Shown one piece after another: positions 1-6,118 of a stretch of DNA of 43,071 nucleotides (positions are counted from its first letter, which is position 1; every line of letters begins with the position of its first letter). The position numbers were made by a program, and so were the translations under genes. Under the pieces are notes generated by a model, which saw only the letters and a list, made by a program, of their open reading frames with translations, ran no database searches and was not told the origin of the DNA. Source of the stretch: a virus; the IMG/VR virus record IMGVR_UViG_3300034418_012968, positions 1 to 43,071 of that record; one strand, 5' to 3'.

Positions 1-20
1 TACCATTCCACCACTTCGGC
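1..20 (-). tRNA. Partial tRNA, probably tRNA-Leu, cut by the window edge
   Basis: Read on the minus strand, the first 20 bases give the 5' end of a tRNA: an acceptor half GCCGAAG followed by TGGTGGAATGGTA, which resembles the D-arm opening of bacterial tRNA-Leu. The rest, including the anticodon, lies outside the window, so the isotype is an inference. It is only 6 nt from the 3' end of the next tRNA, consistent with a polycistronic tRNA array. Confidence 0.6.
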
Positions 21-26
21 AATTTG

Positions 27-100
27 TTCCCCCTCAGGGACTCGAACCCTGGACTCCCACATTAAAAGTGTGGTACTCTAGCCAACTGAGTTAAGAGGGA
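27..100 (-). tRNA. tRNA-Lys (anticodon UUU)
   Basis: The minus strand folds as a full cloverleaf. The acceptor TCCCTCT pairs with AGGGGGA, the anticodon stem CCACA/TGTGG encloses loop CTTTTAA (anticodon TTT), and the T arm contains GGTTCGA. The discriminator is A and CA follows, so CCA is only partly encoded. Lysine AAA codons are abundant in this AT-rich genome, which fits a phage-supplied tRNA-Lys(UUU). Confidence 0.95.
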
Positions 101-155
101 ATGTTCAATACTTTTAAGTGTTCATTGTCACTGAACGGGTCAATTCGTTGAACAT
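101..155 (-). ncRNA. 55-nt tRNA-shaped spacer RNA
   Basis: The spacer between tRNA-Ser and tRNA-Lys is bounded by a perfect 8-bp inverted repeat (ATGTTCAA / TTGAACAT on the minus strand). Inside is a 5-bp stem GTTCA/TGAAC with a 7-nt loop GTGACAA, which has U at the position of U33 and would present GAC. Eleven bases separate the outer and inner stems on each side. It could be a processing signal, a degenerate tRNA or a minimal armless tRNA-like RNA. The structure is seen in the sequence; any function is unknown. Confidence 0.4.
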
Positions 156-157
156 TG

Positions 158-244
158 CGGAAGATGAAGGATTCGAACCTTCGGACCCCTTGCGAGGTCA
201 ACACCTTAGCAGGGTGCCGCTTTAAGCCACTCAGCCAATCTTCC
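158..244 (-). tRNA. tRNA-Ser (anticodon GCU)
   Basis: An 87-nt class II tRNA on the minus strand. The acceptor GGAAGAT pairs with ATCTTCC, the anticodon loop is CTGCTAA (anticodon GCT), the long variable arm GACCTCGCAAGGGGTC is typical of tRNA-Ser, and the T arm contains GGTTCGAATCC. The discriminator is G, as is usual for serine tRNAs. Confidence 0.95.
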
Positions 245-249
245 TGATG

Positions 250-319
250 TTGCGTGTTCGGGGTTCGAACCCGATTGACCTTCCTTATGAGAGAAAGTTC
301 TTTTCCTCTAAGCCACGCA
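250..319 (-). tRNA. tRNA with CAU anticodon (Met or Ile2), shortened
   Basis: The acceptor TGCGTG/CACGCA, the T arm TCGGG/CCCGA with loop TTCGAAC and an anticodon loop CTCATAA (CAT) identify a tRNA. The anticodon stem lacks the G-C triplet of initiator tRNA, so elongator Met, or Ile read through a lysidine-modified C34, is more likely. The 5' half is about three bases short: the usual U8 and purine 9 linker between acceptor and D arm is not obvious and the seventh acceptor pair is G-A. It may be functional but is atypical. Confidence 0.75.
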
Positions 320-325
320 ATGTTG

Positions 326-400
326 TGGTGATAACTGGATTCGAACCTTGACATCTCTTGGTCCGTAGCCAAGTGTTTTATCCAGTTAAACTATTAGTCC
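326..400 (-). tRNA. tRNA-Arg-like gene (anticodon ACG) with aberrant 3' half
   Basis: The 5' half is a textbook tRNA-Arg(ACG): acceptor GGACTAA, T8 A9, D arm GTTT/AAAC, and anticodon stem CTTGG/CCAAG with loop CTACGGA. The 3' half does not match it. GGTTCGAATCC is present, but the T stem has only two good pairs and the acceptor 3' strand is AGTTATC where TTAGTCC is expected. Instead the 3' segment ATCCAGTTA is perfectly complementary over 9 bases to TAACTGGAT in the D loop. It is either a tRNA pseudogene or an RNA with an alternative fold. Confidence 0.6.
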
Positions 401-406
401 ATATAG

Positions 407-481
407 TAGTCACGGCAGGACTTGAACCTGCGACCTCAACGGTATCAGCGTTGCGTTCTAAACCAACTGAACTACGTGACT
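407..481 (-). tRNA. tRNA-Ile (anticodon GAU)
   Basis: A complete cloverleaf on the minus strand: acceptor AGTCACG/CGTGACT, D arm GTTC/GAAC with AGTTGGTTTA, anticodon stem CAACG/CGTTG with loop CTGATAC (anticodon GAT), T stem GCAGG/CCTGC, and discriminator A. It is the first tRNA of the array and lies about 38 nt downstream of a host-type promoter box. Confidence 0.95.
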
Positions 482-519
482 ATTTTGGCTTCCAATATGT
501 CAAAGAACTTTTAACGGGA

Positions 520-527
520 CAAATATA
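520..527 (-). promoter_or_regulatory. Host-type -7 box TATATTTG for the tRNA array
   Basis: CAAATATA on the plus strand reads TATATTTG on the minus strand and matches the Bacteroidota TAnnTTTG box. It lies between a terminator and the first tRNA. No clear TTTG -33 element is seen at the expected distance. Confidence 0.55.
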
Positions 528-530
528 AAC

Positions 531-557
531 AAAAAAACCCGAACATTTCTGTTCGGG
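531..557 (-). terminator. Rho-independent terminator
   Basis: On the minus strand an 8-bp stem CCCGAACA / TGTTCGGG with a 4-nt loop is followed by seven T. It separates the accessory-gene transcription unit to its right from the tRNA promoter to its left. Confidence 0.85.
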
Positions 558-593
558 CTTCATATTTTGGTTATTTGGTTTGTCTTAACTATA

Positions 594-680
594 TCATGAG
601 TGCCCGAACGTATTTTGCATAACATAGCTAAACCATCTTTGGTTTGAGAGACAAATGTTATGTTTAATTCGGTTGTTCAT
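594..680 (-). CDS. Putative 28-residue peptide in a short transcription unit
   Basis: The minus-strand stretch between the TATATTTG box at 721-728 and the terminator at 531-557 holds an ATG-initiated frame of 28 codons beginning MNNRIKHN and ending NTFGHS, with an A-rich leader. The sequence resembles nothing I recognise. The 180-nt unit could equally make a small non-coding RNA. It is listed because the 558-746 gap is bracketed by a promoter and a terminator and is otherwise empty. Confidence 0.25.
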   Translation of the reverse strand: MNNRIKHNICLSNQRWFSYVMQNTFGHS

Positions 681-720
681 TTTTAAATAAAGTATTTCCG
701 TGTTTTTATTAAATATGTTA

Positions 721-728
721 CAAATATA
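721..728 (-). promoter_or_regulatory. Host-type -7 box TATATTTG
   Basis: A perfect TAnnTTTG match on the minus strand just after the stop of the 747-1103 gene. It would drive a transcript of about 180 nt ending at the terminator at 531-557. Confidence 0.45.
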
Positions 729-746
729 TAAAAGTTTTCTTTAATG

Positions 747-1103
747 TCAAATTTCTTTGGTAAAGTCTTCAACTAGTATTTCGATTATTGATTCTCTTAA
801 TGATCTACCTGTTATTTCTTTGACAGCCCATCTCATTACATCAAAAATGAGATCTTTTTCTTTTTGGGTATATTTTTGATCTTTATTTTCAATTTCTTTA
901 AGATCTTTGATGGGTAAGAAAGTTTCTGTTGAATATAAAATATGTGTTTTAACTACATCCCATTTTTCAGATTTTATGGATGTAAAACATTCATCATTAA
1001 AACTTTCTGTTTTTATATTAACATTATCTGTACAATCAACGGTGAAGGTATTTCCTTGTTGATCAGTAAATTCTATGGTATATGTTTTATATGGTTTGTT
1101 CAT
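747..1103 (-). CDS. Hypothetical protein, 118 aa
   Basis: A small soluble protein with no family I recognise. The N-terminal half is predicted beta-rich (TYTIEFTDQQGNTFTVDC) and the C-terminal half is helical and charged, with KEKDLIFDVMRWAVKEITGRS followed by a short amphipathic tail. No signal peptide or membrane segment is visible. It is the last gene of a minus-strand run of small genes starting near 2757, with a 23-nt gap to the next gene. It is probably an early accessory gene of the phage. Confidence 0.7.
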   Translation of the reverse strand: MNKPYKTYTIEFTDQQGNTFTVDCTDNVNIKTESFNDECFTSIKSEKWDVVKTHILYSTETFLPIKDLKEIENKDQKYTQKEKDLIFDVMRWAVKEITGRSLRESIIEILVEDFTKEI

Positions 1104-1126
1104 TTCTCTTTGGTGTTAAAGGTTTA

Positions 1127-1318
1127 TTACCATCCAGTTAACCCATTGGGGTATTTCTTGTTATACTCTTTCAACAAGGATTGTAACTTTAATGGGTACT
1201 CTTCAATCGGTATAGTCCCACTCTGATTCTTAAGACCTCTTAAGTTGTGAGTCTCGTTGAGCCAATATAAAAATCCAATTGTTGTCTCAAATGGCGTTGT
1301 AGATATTATTTCTTTCAT
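1127..1318 (-). CDS. Hypothetical protein, 63 aa
   Basis: A short soluble protein starting MKEIISTTPFETTIGFLYW and ending in a Lys/Tyr-rich helix. Its start overlaps the stop of the upstream gene as ATGA, which supports both frames being real and translationally coupled. No known domain is recognised. It sits in the minus-strand accessory cluster of small phage genes. Confidence 0.65.
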   Translation of the reverse strand: MKEIISTTPFETTIGFLYWLNETHNLRGLKNQSGTIPIEEYPLKLQSLLKEYNKKYPNGLTGW

Positions 1319-1614
1319 CTCTCTTCGGTGTTATTGTAACCTAAATTTAACTCTTGTGATTGTTCTGTCAAAAAATCCAACATATTATCTCTGTTAAAGT
1401 GTTCTATAATCTCAGCGATGGTAACTTCTTGATTTTGAGAGTTGGTATAATAAAAACTCTTGCTCACATCATCAGTTGCGGTATTATAGTGTTTGAGTAA
1501 CCAGTTAAGGAATATACCTAAATCGGTATCCTTATTGATGTTGGAATTTTCATGTGTGACATAAAATCCTGTTGTTGTGATTGGTCCTTTAATTTTTACT
1601 TCTTTCATTTTCAT
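1315..1614 (-). CDS. Hypothetical protein, 99 aa
   Basis: A soluble acidic protein beginning MKMKEVKIKGPITTTGFYVTH. The start could be M1 or M3. The central DLGIFLNWLLKHYN and later TIAEIIEHFNRDNMLDFL look helical. Its stop overlaps the next start as ATGA (1315-1318). No family is recognised, and context suggests a phage accessory gene expressed together with its small neighbours. Confidence 0.7.
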   Translation of the reverse strand: MKMKEVKIKGPITTTGFYVTHENSNINKDTDLGIFLNWLLKHYNTATDDVSKSFYYTNSQNQEVTIAEIIEHFNRDNMLDFLTEQSQELNLGYNNTEER

Positions 1615-1617
1615 TAT

Positions 1618-1797
1618 TTATTCGCTTCCGATCACATCTAAGAATAAATCGGTTTGTGAAATTACTAAGTCAGGATATTTGTTCTTCATAAGTTTTGACC
1701 AGTTCCATGCCCAGTCATGTGCTGTTTCTTTTTGTTTGGGTGTTATGCAACTGTTAATCATTCGCTTAACATAAAGAAATTCTTGATGTAATGTCAT
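1618..1797 (-). CDS. Hypothetical protein, 59 aa
   Basis: A compact frame of 59 codons from ATG at 1797 to TAA at 1618. It begins MTLHQEFLYVKRMINSC and ends TDLFLDVIGSE, with a Trp-rich middle (HDWAWNWSKLMKN). It fills the gap between its neighbours with 3 nt to the next gene and almost no spacing to the previous one, as in a tight operon. The aromatic, helical composition looks like real coding sequence. No function is recognised. Confidence 0.7.
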   Translation of the reverse strand: MTLHQEFLYVKRMINSCITPKQKETAHDWAWNWSKLMKNKYPDLVISQTDLFLDVIGSE

Positions 1798-1798
1798 T

Positions 1799-2074
1799 TT
1801 ATCCTAAAATTTTAACTTCTGATGTTGTTTCCATTATAACTCTTGCTCCGCAATTAATCAAGGGTTTTTGATCTCCTGAACCACAATAACTTATTTTGGA
1901 TGGTCCCATGATTTCAATTTGATTGCAATAATAATTCTTTGATCCAATTTTAATGGTTATGACAGGTAAATCCGTGTATTTTGTTTTATTGGATCGGATA
2001 TTATGTTGATTGATATGGATTTTCTTAATCTTTCCATTATCTTCCAAAACATCTCCTGAATTAAGTGTAATCAT
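1799..2074 (-). CDS. Hypothetical protein, 91 aa
   Basis: A small, probably beta-rich protein: MITLNSGDVLEDNGKIKKIHI, then a strand-like segment and a C-terminal part with Cys residues (YYCNQ, SYCGSGD, LINCGA). Four cysteines could bind a metal, but the spacing matches no zinc motif I know. It sits 1 nt from the next gene and 5 nt from the previous one in the minus-strand cluster. Function unknown. Confidence 0.7.
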   Translation of the reverse strand: MITLNSGDVLEDNGKIKKIHINQHNIRSNKTKYTDLPVITIKIGSKNYYCNQIEIMGPSKISYCGSGDQKPLINCGARVIMETTSEVKILG

Positions 2075-2079
2075 TTTTT

Positions 2080-2391
2080 TTATTCAATAATTGATAGTTC
2101 TATACGTAAAACAGAATCAATTGGTTTGTTCTTTTTCAAAACTTCATGAATATAAGTCTCAGCATTTGGTAAAGTTTTAAATCGGATCGCTTCAAATTTG
2201 ATGCCGTTTTCAATGTGCACCTTATGAATTACATAACTCCACCAAGTCCATATTAAAAACCTTTTCTGTTTCATTATATAAAATCGTGGTTCTCCAATTT
2301 CTGATTTTGCTCCCCAAAATGTTTCTCTTACGATTTTATATTTTGTGGATTTGCAAAAGACATTATTTTTAAATTCAATCAACCATTTCAT
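2080..2391 (-). CDS. Hypothetical basic protein, 103 aa
   Basis: A basic protein beginning MKWLIEFKNNVFCKS with an aromatic centre (RFLIWTWWSYVIHKV). This stretch is short and bordered by Lys/Arg, so it is more likely a buried strand pair than a membrane span. Its start overlaps the 3' end of the upstream gene by 17 nt. No family recognised. Part of the minus-strand accessory operon. Confidence 0.65.
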   Translation of the reverse strand: MKWLIEFKNNVFCKSTKYKIVRETFWGAKSEIGEPRFYIMKQKRFLIWTWWSYVIHKVHIENGIKFEAIRFKTLPNAETYIHEVLKKNKPIDSVLRIELSIIE

Positions 2392-2641
2392 CTTTTATTG
2401 TATTATGATTTAAGACATTATATAGTGATACCAAATACTTATGGTCGGTAATTTTTAGTGTTTCTGAATCAAATATGGATACTTCCCATGTGGTTTTTTC
2501 TGCGTCCCAATTATCATTTGAGATCAGTGTAATGTCTCCAAATTCTTGGGTATAATAGTAGAAATCCTGATCCGCACCTGATTCTTCTTTGGTTACGTAA
2601 TTTTTTGTAAATTTTAAATTAATAAGTGATTGTTCGGTCAT
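2375..2641 (-). CDS. Hypothetical acidic protein, 88 aa
   Basis: A soluble acidic protein, MTEQSLINLKFTKNYV through the C-terminal TIKDEMVD. The middle (DITLISNDNWDAEKTTWEVSIF) alternates like beta strands. Its ATG overlaps the stop of the small membrane protein upstream (ATGA at 2638-2641) and its 3' end overlaps the next gene, so translation is probably coupled. Function unknown. Confidence 0.65.
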   Translation of the reverse strand: MTEQSLINLKFTKNYVTKEESGADQDFYYYTQEFGDITLISNDNWDAEKTTWEVSIFDSETLKITDHKYLVSLYNVLNHNTIKDEMVD

Positions 2642-2757
2642 TTTTTGTTGTTTTTTGTTTTGTTATATCCCCAACGAAAAGCCTCAGTCACAATAATTCC
2701 TGATAATGATGCTAAGATAAAAAATAAAAGTGAAAAAATAAAATCTTGAAGGTTCAT
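2638..2757 (-). CDS. Small single-span membrane protein, 39 aa
   Basis: ATG at 2757 opens a 39-codon frame: a short polar start (MNLQD), one hydrophobic segment of about 20 residues (FIFSLLFFILASLSGIIV) and a basic Lys/Asn-rich tail. The topology is N-out or N-in single span with a cytoplasmic basic tail. The stop overlaps the next start as ATGA. It lies between the MarC-family gene and a run of small unknown genes, so a role at the host inner membrane is plausible but unproven. Confidence 0.65.
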   Translation of the reverse strand: MNLQDFIFSLLFFILASLSGIIVTEAFRWGYNKTKNNKK

Positions 2758-2761
2758 AATA

Positions 2762-3352
2762 TTAAATTTGTAAGGTTGCGTAGTTTATACTTAAAATTAA
2801 GTTTTGTAATAAAATTTTCATTCCGATTGCGATCAATATAATTCCAAAAACTCGTTCCATTATGGTGATCCCCATTATTCCTATTTTATCTTGGATCCAC
2901 GAGGCTGATTTCAGGACCAAATAAATCACCAATGAGTTTATAAATATGGCTGGTATGACCGTATAACTTCCGAATTCTGCTTGTAAGGACATAATGGTGG
3001 TTAAGGTACCGGGTCCTGATATTAAGGGAAATGCGATTGGAAAGATGGTTGCTTTGATTGCTTGTTTTTGTTTTTTGCTGCTTTCATCTAATCCTAATAC
3101 CATTTTCACTCCAAAATATAAAATAAGGAAGGAACCTGCCAGACCGAAATGGAATGTTTCAATGCCCAACAGTTTAAATAACGTTTCACCGATGAGTAAT
3201 ATTGCGATCATAATTGTTGCAGATATGACGGTCCCTTGAAACGAGTTGATTTCTCCGTGTTCTTTTCTCAACTTGATAATCAAGGGAATATTTCCGACCA
3301 TATCAATTACGGCGAATAATGTAAGTGCTGCGGTTAAAATATCTAATAACAT
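2762..3352 (-). CDS. MarC-family integral membrane protein
   Basis: A 196-residue, very hydrophobic protein with about six predicted membrane spans. The sequence matches the MarC/YhgN (UPF0056) family: an N-terminal FAVIDMVGNIPLI segment, the central FPIAFPLISGPGTLTTIM motif typical of the family and a C-terminal ERVFGIILIAIGMKILL helix. MarC proteins are inner-membrane proteins of uncertain transport function and are common in Bacteroidota chromosomes. Length is normal for the family. Finding it among phage genes suggests an acquired host gene, perhaps altering the envelope or metabolite flux during infection; that role is inference. Confidence 0.85.
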   Translation of the reverse strand: MLLDILTAALTLFAVIDMVGNIPLIIKLRKEHGEINSFQGTVISATIMIAILLIGETLFKLLGIETFHFGLAGSFLILYFGVKMVLGLDESSKKQKQAIKATIFPIAFPLISGPGTLTTIMSLQAEFGSYTVIPAIFINSLVIYLVLKSASWIQDKIGIMGITIMERVFGIILIAIGMKILLQNLILSINYATLQI

Positions 3353-3356
3353 AATC

Positions 3357-3980
3357 TTAACTTATTGTTTCACCATCATTGGTGTATATTTCCACTGTTG
3401 CGGCTTTTCCATTATTATCCAAATAATCTTCAATCTCCAATTCTTGGTCTTTAAAGAAAATTCGTGAAACAAAATCCCATTCGGCTTCAGGTGTTTCAAT
3501 TGTTCCCCCCATTAATGAGAAGTCGGATGCTTTTGGTTCTTCGTCAGATTCAAAACTACATTCAAACAACCCACCTTTGTTCTCATCAACAACAAACAAC
3601 ACATTGTCGGTGTCATCCAAAAACTCAGGTAATGCAACGTAATTTTCATAAGGATATTTATCTTCAATTTCGTTATCATCACCTATATTATCATAAAGAT
3701 CACCAAAATCTGTGTATTCAATTTTCAATACAACATTGCCACTTTCATCTATTACCTGACCCCAAAAGGTGTCATTGTAAAGTGGTTTTGATAGATCAAA
3801 CAGATCACCAGCATCCCATATGTCAATGCCGAGGTCTTCCATTTCACTACGGATTTCCCATAGTTCATCAACACCATTTTCATCCATAAGTTCACGGATA
3901 TCTTCTACTTGTTCGTTATCAAGGGAATATGCGTTTGCGTTCATTTCCCAACCATAAAATTCAATTTTGTACTTTGCCAT
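3357..3980 (-). CDS. Hypothetical highly acidic protein, 207 aa
   Basis: A soluble protein very rich in Asp and Glu, starting MAKYKIEFYGWEMNANAYSLD and containing VEDIRELMDENGVDELWEIR and a long acidic middle. Internally it looks like mixed alpha/beta. No signal peptide is present. It lies 4 nt from the MarC gene and 6 nt from the phosphoesterase gene, so it is probably co-transcribed with both. I recognise no family. Its charge is compatible with nucleic-acid mimicry or a calcium- or metal-rich environment, but nothing specific supports that. Confidence 0.7.
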   Translation of the reverse strand: MAKYKIEFYGWEMNANAYSLDNEQVEDIRELMDENGVDELWEIRSEMEDLGIDIWDAGDLFDLSKPLYNDTFWGQVIDESGNVVLKIEYTDFGDLYDNIGDDNEIEDKYPYENYVALPEFLDDTDNVLFVVDENKGGLFECSFESDEEPKASDFSLMGGTIETPEAEWDFVSRIFFKDQELEIEDYLDNNGKAATVEIYTNDGETIS

Positions 3981-3986
3981 TTTGTT

Positions 3987-4679
3987 TTAATTTAAAAATT
4001 CTATTTCATTTGTTTCAGGGTCCCATTCAACGTTGAATGGTTTGTTTTCATAATTATATCTTTCACTCAGTGCTGCTGCGTTGAAGTAATGAGTGTCACC
4101 GTCAAACTTATAACCATAACCACTATGGATGTGTCCAAACACGTGTATCTTCGGTTTAACAACATTAATTCGTTCAGTTAATACTTCACACCCCAAATTC
4201 ATTGGGTTACCTATTACGGTATCCAAATGACCCCATGCGGGTCCGTGTGTCACAAGGATGTCAATATTCATCGGAATCATATCCCATTTCTCTTTGAGTT
4301 CTTCACCTGCTCGTGGTAGGTTGAATGCCCAATTGAAAAATTCAGGTTGCCACGGAGAACCCCATACCTTAACTGCGGTGTTATAGTCCTCACCGATCAC
4401 TTCCAAATTATCTTGAAGATAAGTTACCTTATCGTAAGACTCAAGAAGTTCTTGGCAGATTGTAGGACTGTCTTGAAACCCCCAATCGTGATTTCCTGCG
4501 ATGAAAATCTTGTGAGTGTAGTTATCCAAGTTATTGAACCATTTAAGGAATTGTTGTAATTCGTGCTTGTATCCCATAGATGAAACATCACCAGCATGAA
4601 TGATCACATCACCACCAGGCAAAAACGATGTTACCTGTTCGTGTTTGGTGTGAGTATCAGATATAAACGTGAGTTTCAT
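3987..4679 (-). CDS. Calcineurin-like metallophosphoesterase
   Basis: A two-metal phosphoesterase with all core motifs: SDTHTKH near residues 7-13 (D-x-H), GDVSS near 30 (GD), AGNHDW near 60 (GNHD), THGPAW and GHIHSGYG (GHxH). It resembles the small MPPED/cyclic-nucleotide-phosphodiesterase-like branch and could act on phosphomonoesters, phosphodiesters or nucleotides. ATG at 4679 (MKLTFISDTH) is preferred over the upstream in-frame ATG at 4706, because motif I starts at the usual place and the leader AAAGGAAAAAA lies directly before it. It belongs to the minus-strand accessory cluster, and the substrate is unknown. Confidence 0.88.
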   Translation of the reverse strand: MKLTFISDTHTKHEQVTSFLPGGDVIIHAGDVSSMGYKHELQQFLKWFNNLDNYTHKIFIAGNHDWGFQDSPTICQELLESYDKVTYLQDNLEVIGEDYNTAVKVWGSPWQPEFFNWAFNLPRAGEELKEKWDMIPMNIDILVTHGPAWGHLDTVIGNPMNLGCEVLTERINVVKPKIHVFGHIHSGYGYKFDGDTHYFNAAALSERYNYENKPFNVEWDPETNEIEFLN

Positions 4680-4758
4680 TTTTTTCCTTTTGGCTAATAT
4701 AAGCATTTTTTTTGAATTAATCCCACCATAAATGATAAAATATTTTTTTCATAATACA

Positions 4759-5358
4759 TCATCGGTTCGCAAACACATCTTTAAGATTTTCTCTTTCAAT
4801 AATTACCTTTAACGCTTCAACATAATTCTCAGCTTCGGCATAAGATTGATCCAAATATTCAAAATATTGTTCTTCTGTTTTAATTCTTGAAAGGTATGTG
4901 CTTTGGTAAAATGCATAATCATATACTGATTCAATCCAGTTATTATAAAACGCATGACCATATTGTGTTCCTTTTGCAAGATTGACTCGGATTTTCGCCT
5001 CTTTCATTCCAAACAAATTATGATTCTCTTTGAATATGTTTGATTTGAATTGACCTGTTTCTAACTTTGATTGTGCCAAAACAATATGAGGGAACTTGAT
5101 ATTAAGATCCGTTAACACACCAATCAATTTTTCTTCACTAAACTCATTTTTGGATTCAGACACATTTAATACAACGGATTCTGGCTCATAAAAATCGGCA
5201 TACATAATCTTAATCACGCTGCTTTTATATATTGATGGAACGATCAAAATGGAGGCAAATAATGAAATACCAAACAACAAGATTAATGTTCTTAGATTGA
5301 CTCTCTTGAATTCCAATGTTTCTTCATCAAAATAATAAAAAGGAAATAGTCTCTTCAT
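4759..5358 (-). CDS. Membrane-anchored glucosaminidase (GH73-like)
   Basis: A 199-residue protein with a cytoplasmic N-terminus, one hydrophobic segment at about residues 22-43 (TLILLFGISLFASILIV) and a periplasmic domain resembling GH73 N-acetylglucosaminidases: VLAQSKLETGQFKSNIF with candidate catalytic Glu100, then NHNLFGMK and a YDYAFYQS/Y-rich tail as in FlgJ/LytF-type lysozymes. It would cleave the glycan backbone of host peptidoglycan from the inner membrane, either as a signal-anchor endolysin or for remodelling. It overlaps the tiny membrane protein downstream of 5474 by 4 nt, a pairing reminiscent of holin and endolysin. Confidence 0.8.
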   Translation of the reverse strand: MKRLFPFYYFDEETLEFKRVNLRTLILLFGISLFASILIVPSIYKSSVIKIMYADFYEPESVVLNVSESKNEFSEEKLIGVLTDLNIKFPHIVLAQSKLETGQFKSNIFKENHNLFGMKEAKIRVNLAKGTQYGHAFYNNWIESVYDYAFYQSTYLSRIKTEEQYFEYLDQSYAEAENYVEALKVIIERENLKDVFANR

Positions 5359-5474
5359 CTTAATTTAGTTTTTATGATTTTATAAATGATGATCAAAGAT
5401 AATATAATAAAACCACCAGGTAAAATAAAAAGGGACGAAAGTAAAAATTTCCCTATCGCCCCCTTTGGTCTCAA
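5355..5474 (-). CDS. Small membrane protein, possible holin-like partner
   Basis: The frame ends by ATGA-type overlap with the glucosaminidase start (5355-5358). Its only convincing protein part is RPKGAIGKFLLSSLFILPGGF followed by a second hydrophobic stretch and a basic tail, a hairpin of about 39 residues if a TTG at 5474 is the start. A longer version from ATG at 5567 has a poly-Lys segment that overlaps the neighbouring gene and looks non-coding. Small size, hydrophobicity and position next to a cell-wall hydrolase suggest a holin or regulator, with low certainty. Confidence 0.4.
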   Translation of the reverse strand: MRPKGAIGKFLLSSLFILPGGFIILSLIIIYKIIKTKLR

Positions 5475-5490
5475 CCTATAATCATTAATT

Positions 5491-5640
5491 TTAAAACTTA
5501 TCTTCAAGATCAGGTTTTTTTGTTTCTTCTTCTTCTTCGGGATATCCCAAATCAGAATTATTATCAAAACTCCAACTCCAAGAATTCTTAACTGAACTCT
5601 GTTGAACTTGATACTCTAAGTCCTTCAATTTCTTTGTCAT
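5491..5640 (-). CDS. Hypothetical small acidic-tailed protein, 49 aa
   Basis: An ATG at 5640 inside the 3' end of the upstream gene opens a 49-codon frame: MTKKLKDLEYQVQQSSVKNS, then a Trp/Ser/Asn stretch and a tail with five consecutive Glu ending PDLEDKF. The composition looks like real protein, and it overlaps the upstream gene by 53 nt in another frame. It could instead be the C-terminus of the upstream protein separated by a frameshift. No known family. Confidence 0.45.
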   Translation of the reverse strand: MTKKLKDLEYQVQQSSVKNSWSWSFDNNSDLGYPEEEEETKKPDLEDKF

Positions 5641-6088
5641 AATAATCTTCAGGGTTTGACATCCAACTATGATGTTGAGTTTTATCAAAGTATTCTTTAT
5701 CAGCCACCAAACCATCGGGTTGACCCCAATTAAGTGCCATCTCAATGAACTCTTCAACATCAATCTGTTCACCATACTCATCAACGACCCTACCCTTCCT
5801 GATGAAGTTTAAAAGTTCTTCTTTTGTGTTGTAATATTTACCATTATGGAAATTCCAACAGAACTTCCAACCACCACTTCGCTTACCTAAGTGAATCTTC
5901 ATACCATCTACGAATTCATCCCACGGACTAAGTGGTGACCACTCATCTTCGGGGTTCTCAATGAAACGGAACTTATCAAAGATTAAAGATGTATCCCATA
6001 TGTTCATTTCTTGAAACCGTTGATTTAGTTTTTGGTAACGAGAGTTAATCTCACTTACTTTTGGTACTCTGTAATAATTTGTTCCCAT
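5588..6088 (-). CDS. Conserved phage-type protein, 166 aa (MGTNYY start)
   Basis: It begins MGTNYYRVP, an opening I associate with a family of small phage and bacterial proteins of unknown function. It is rich in Trp, His and acidic residues, with motifs IHLGKRSGGWKFCWNFHNGKYY and LLNFIRKGRVVDEYGEQIDVEEF that look like a compact alpha/beta fold. A host-type promoter box lies 18 nt upstream of the start. It probably heads the transcription unit containing the glucosaminidase. No catalytic signature is evident. Confidence 0.75.
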   Translation of the reverse strand: MGTNYYRVPKVSEINSRYQKLNQRFQEMNIWDTSLIFDKFRFIENPEDEWSPLSPWDEFVDGMKIHLGKRSGGWKFCWNFHNGKYYNTKEELLNFIRKGRVVDEYGEQIDVEEFIEMALNWGQPDGLVADKEYFDKTQHHSWMSNPEDYYDKEIEGLRVSSSTEFS

Positions 6089-6105
6089 GATGATTATATT
6101 TTTGA

Positions 6106-6113
6106 CAAATATA
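6106..6113 (-). promoter_or_regulatory. Host-type -7 box TATATTTG
   Basis: Perfect TAnnTTTG match on the minus strand, ending 17 nt before the ATG of the MGTNYY gene at 6088. Confidence 0.6.
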
Positions 6114-6118
6114 AAAAA

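Noticed and set aside
91-372. An open frame running across the tRNA array on the minus strand
   Set aside because: It overlaps three well-folded tRNAs and has no coding signature.
1-481. tRNA cluster as an attachment site or prophage boundary
   Set aside because: No integrase, no direct repeat and no chromosomal genes are visible; phage tRNA arrays are common in large lytic phages.
3464-3889. A 141-codon plus-strand frame rich in His and Gln
   Set aside because: It is antisense to the acidic 207-residue gene; His/Gln richness is the expected mirror of Asp/Glu-rich codons on the other strand.
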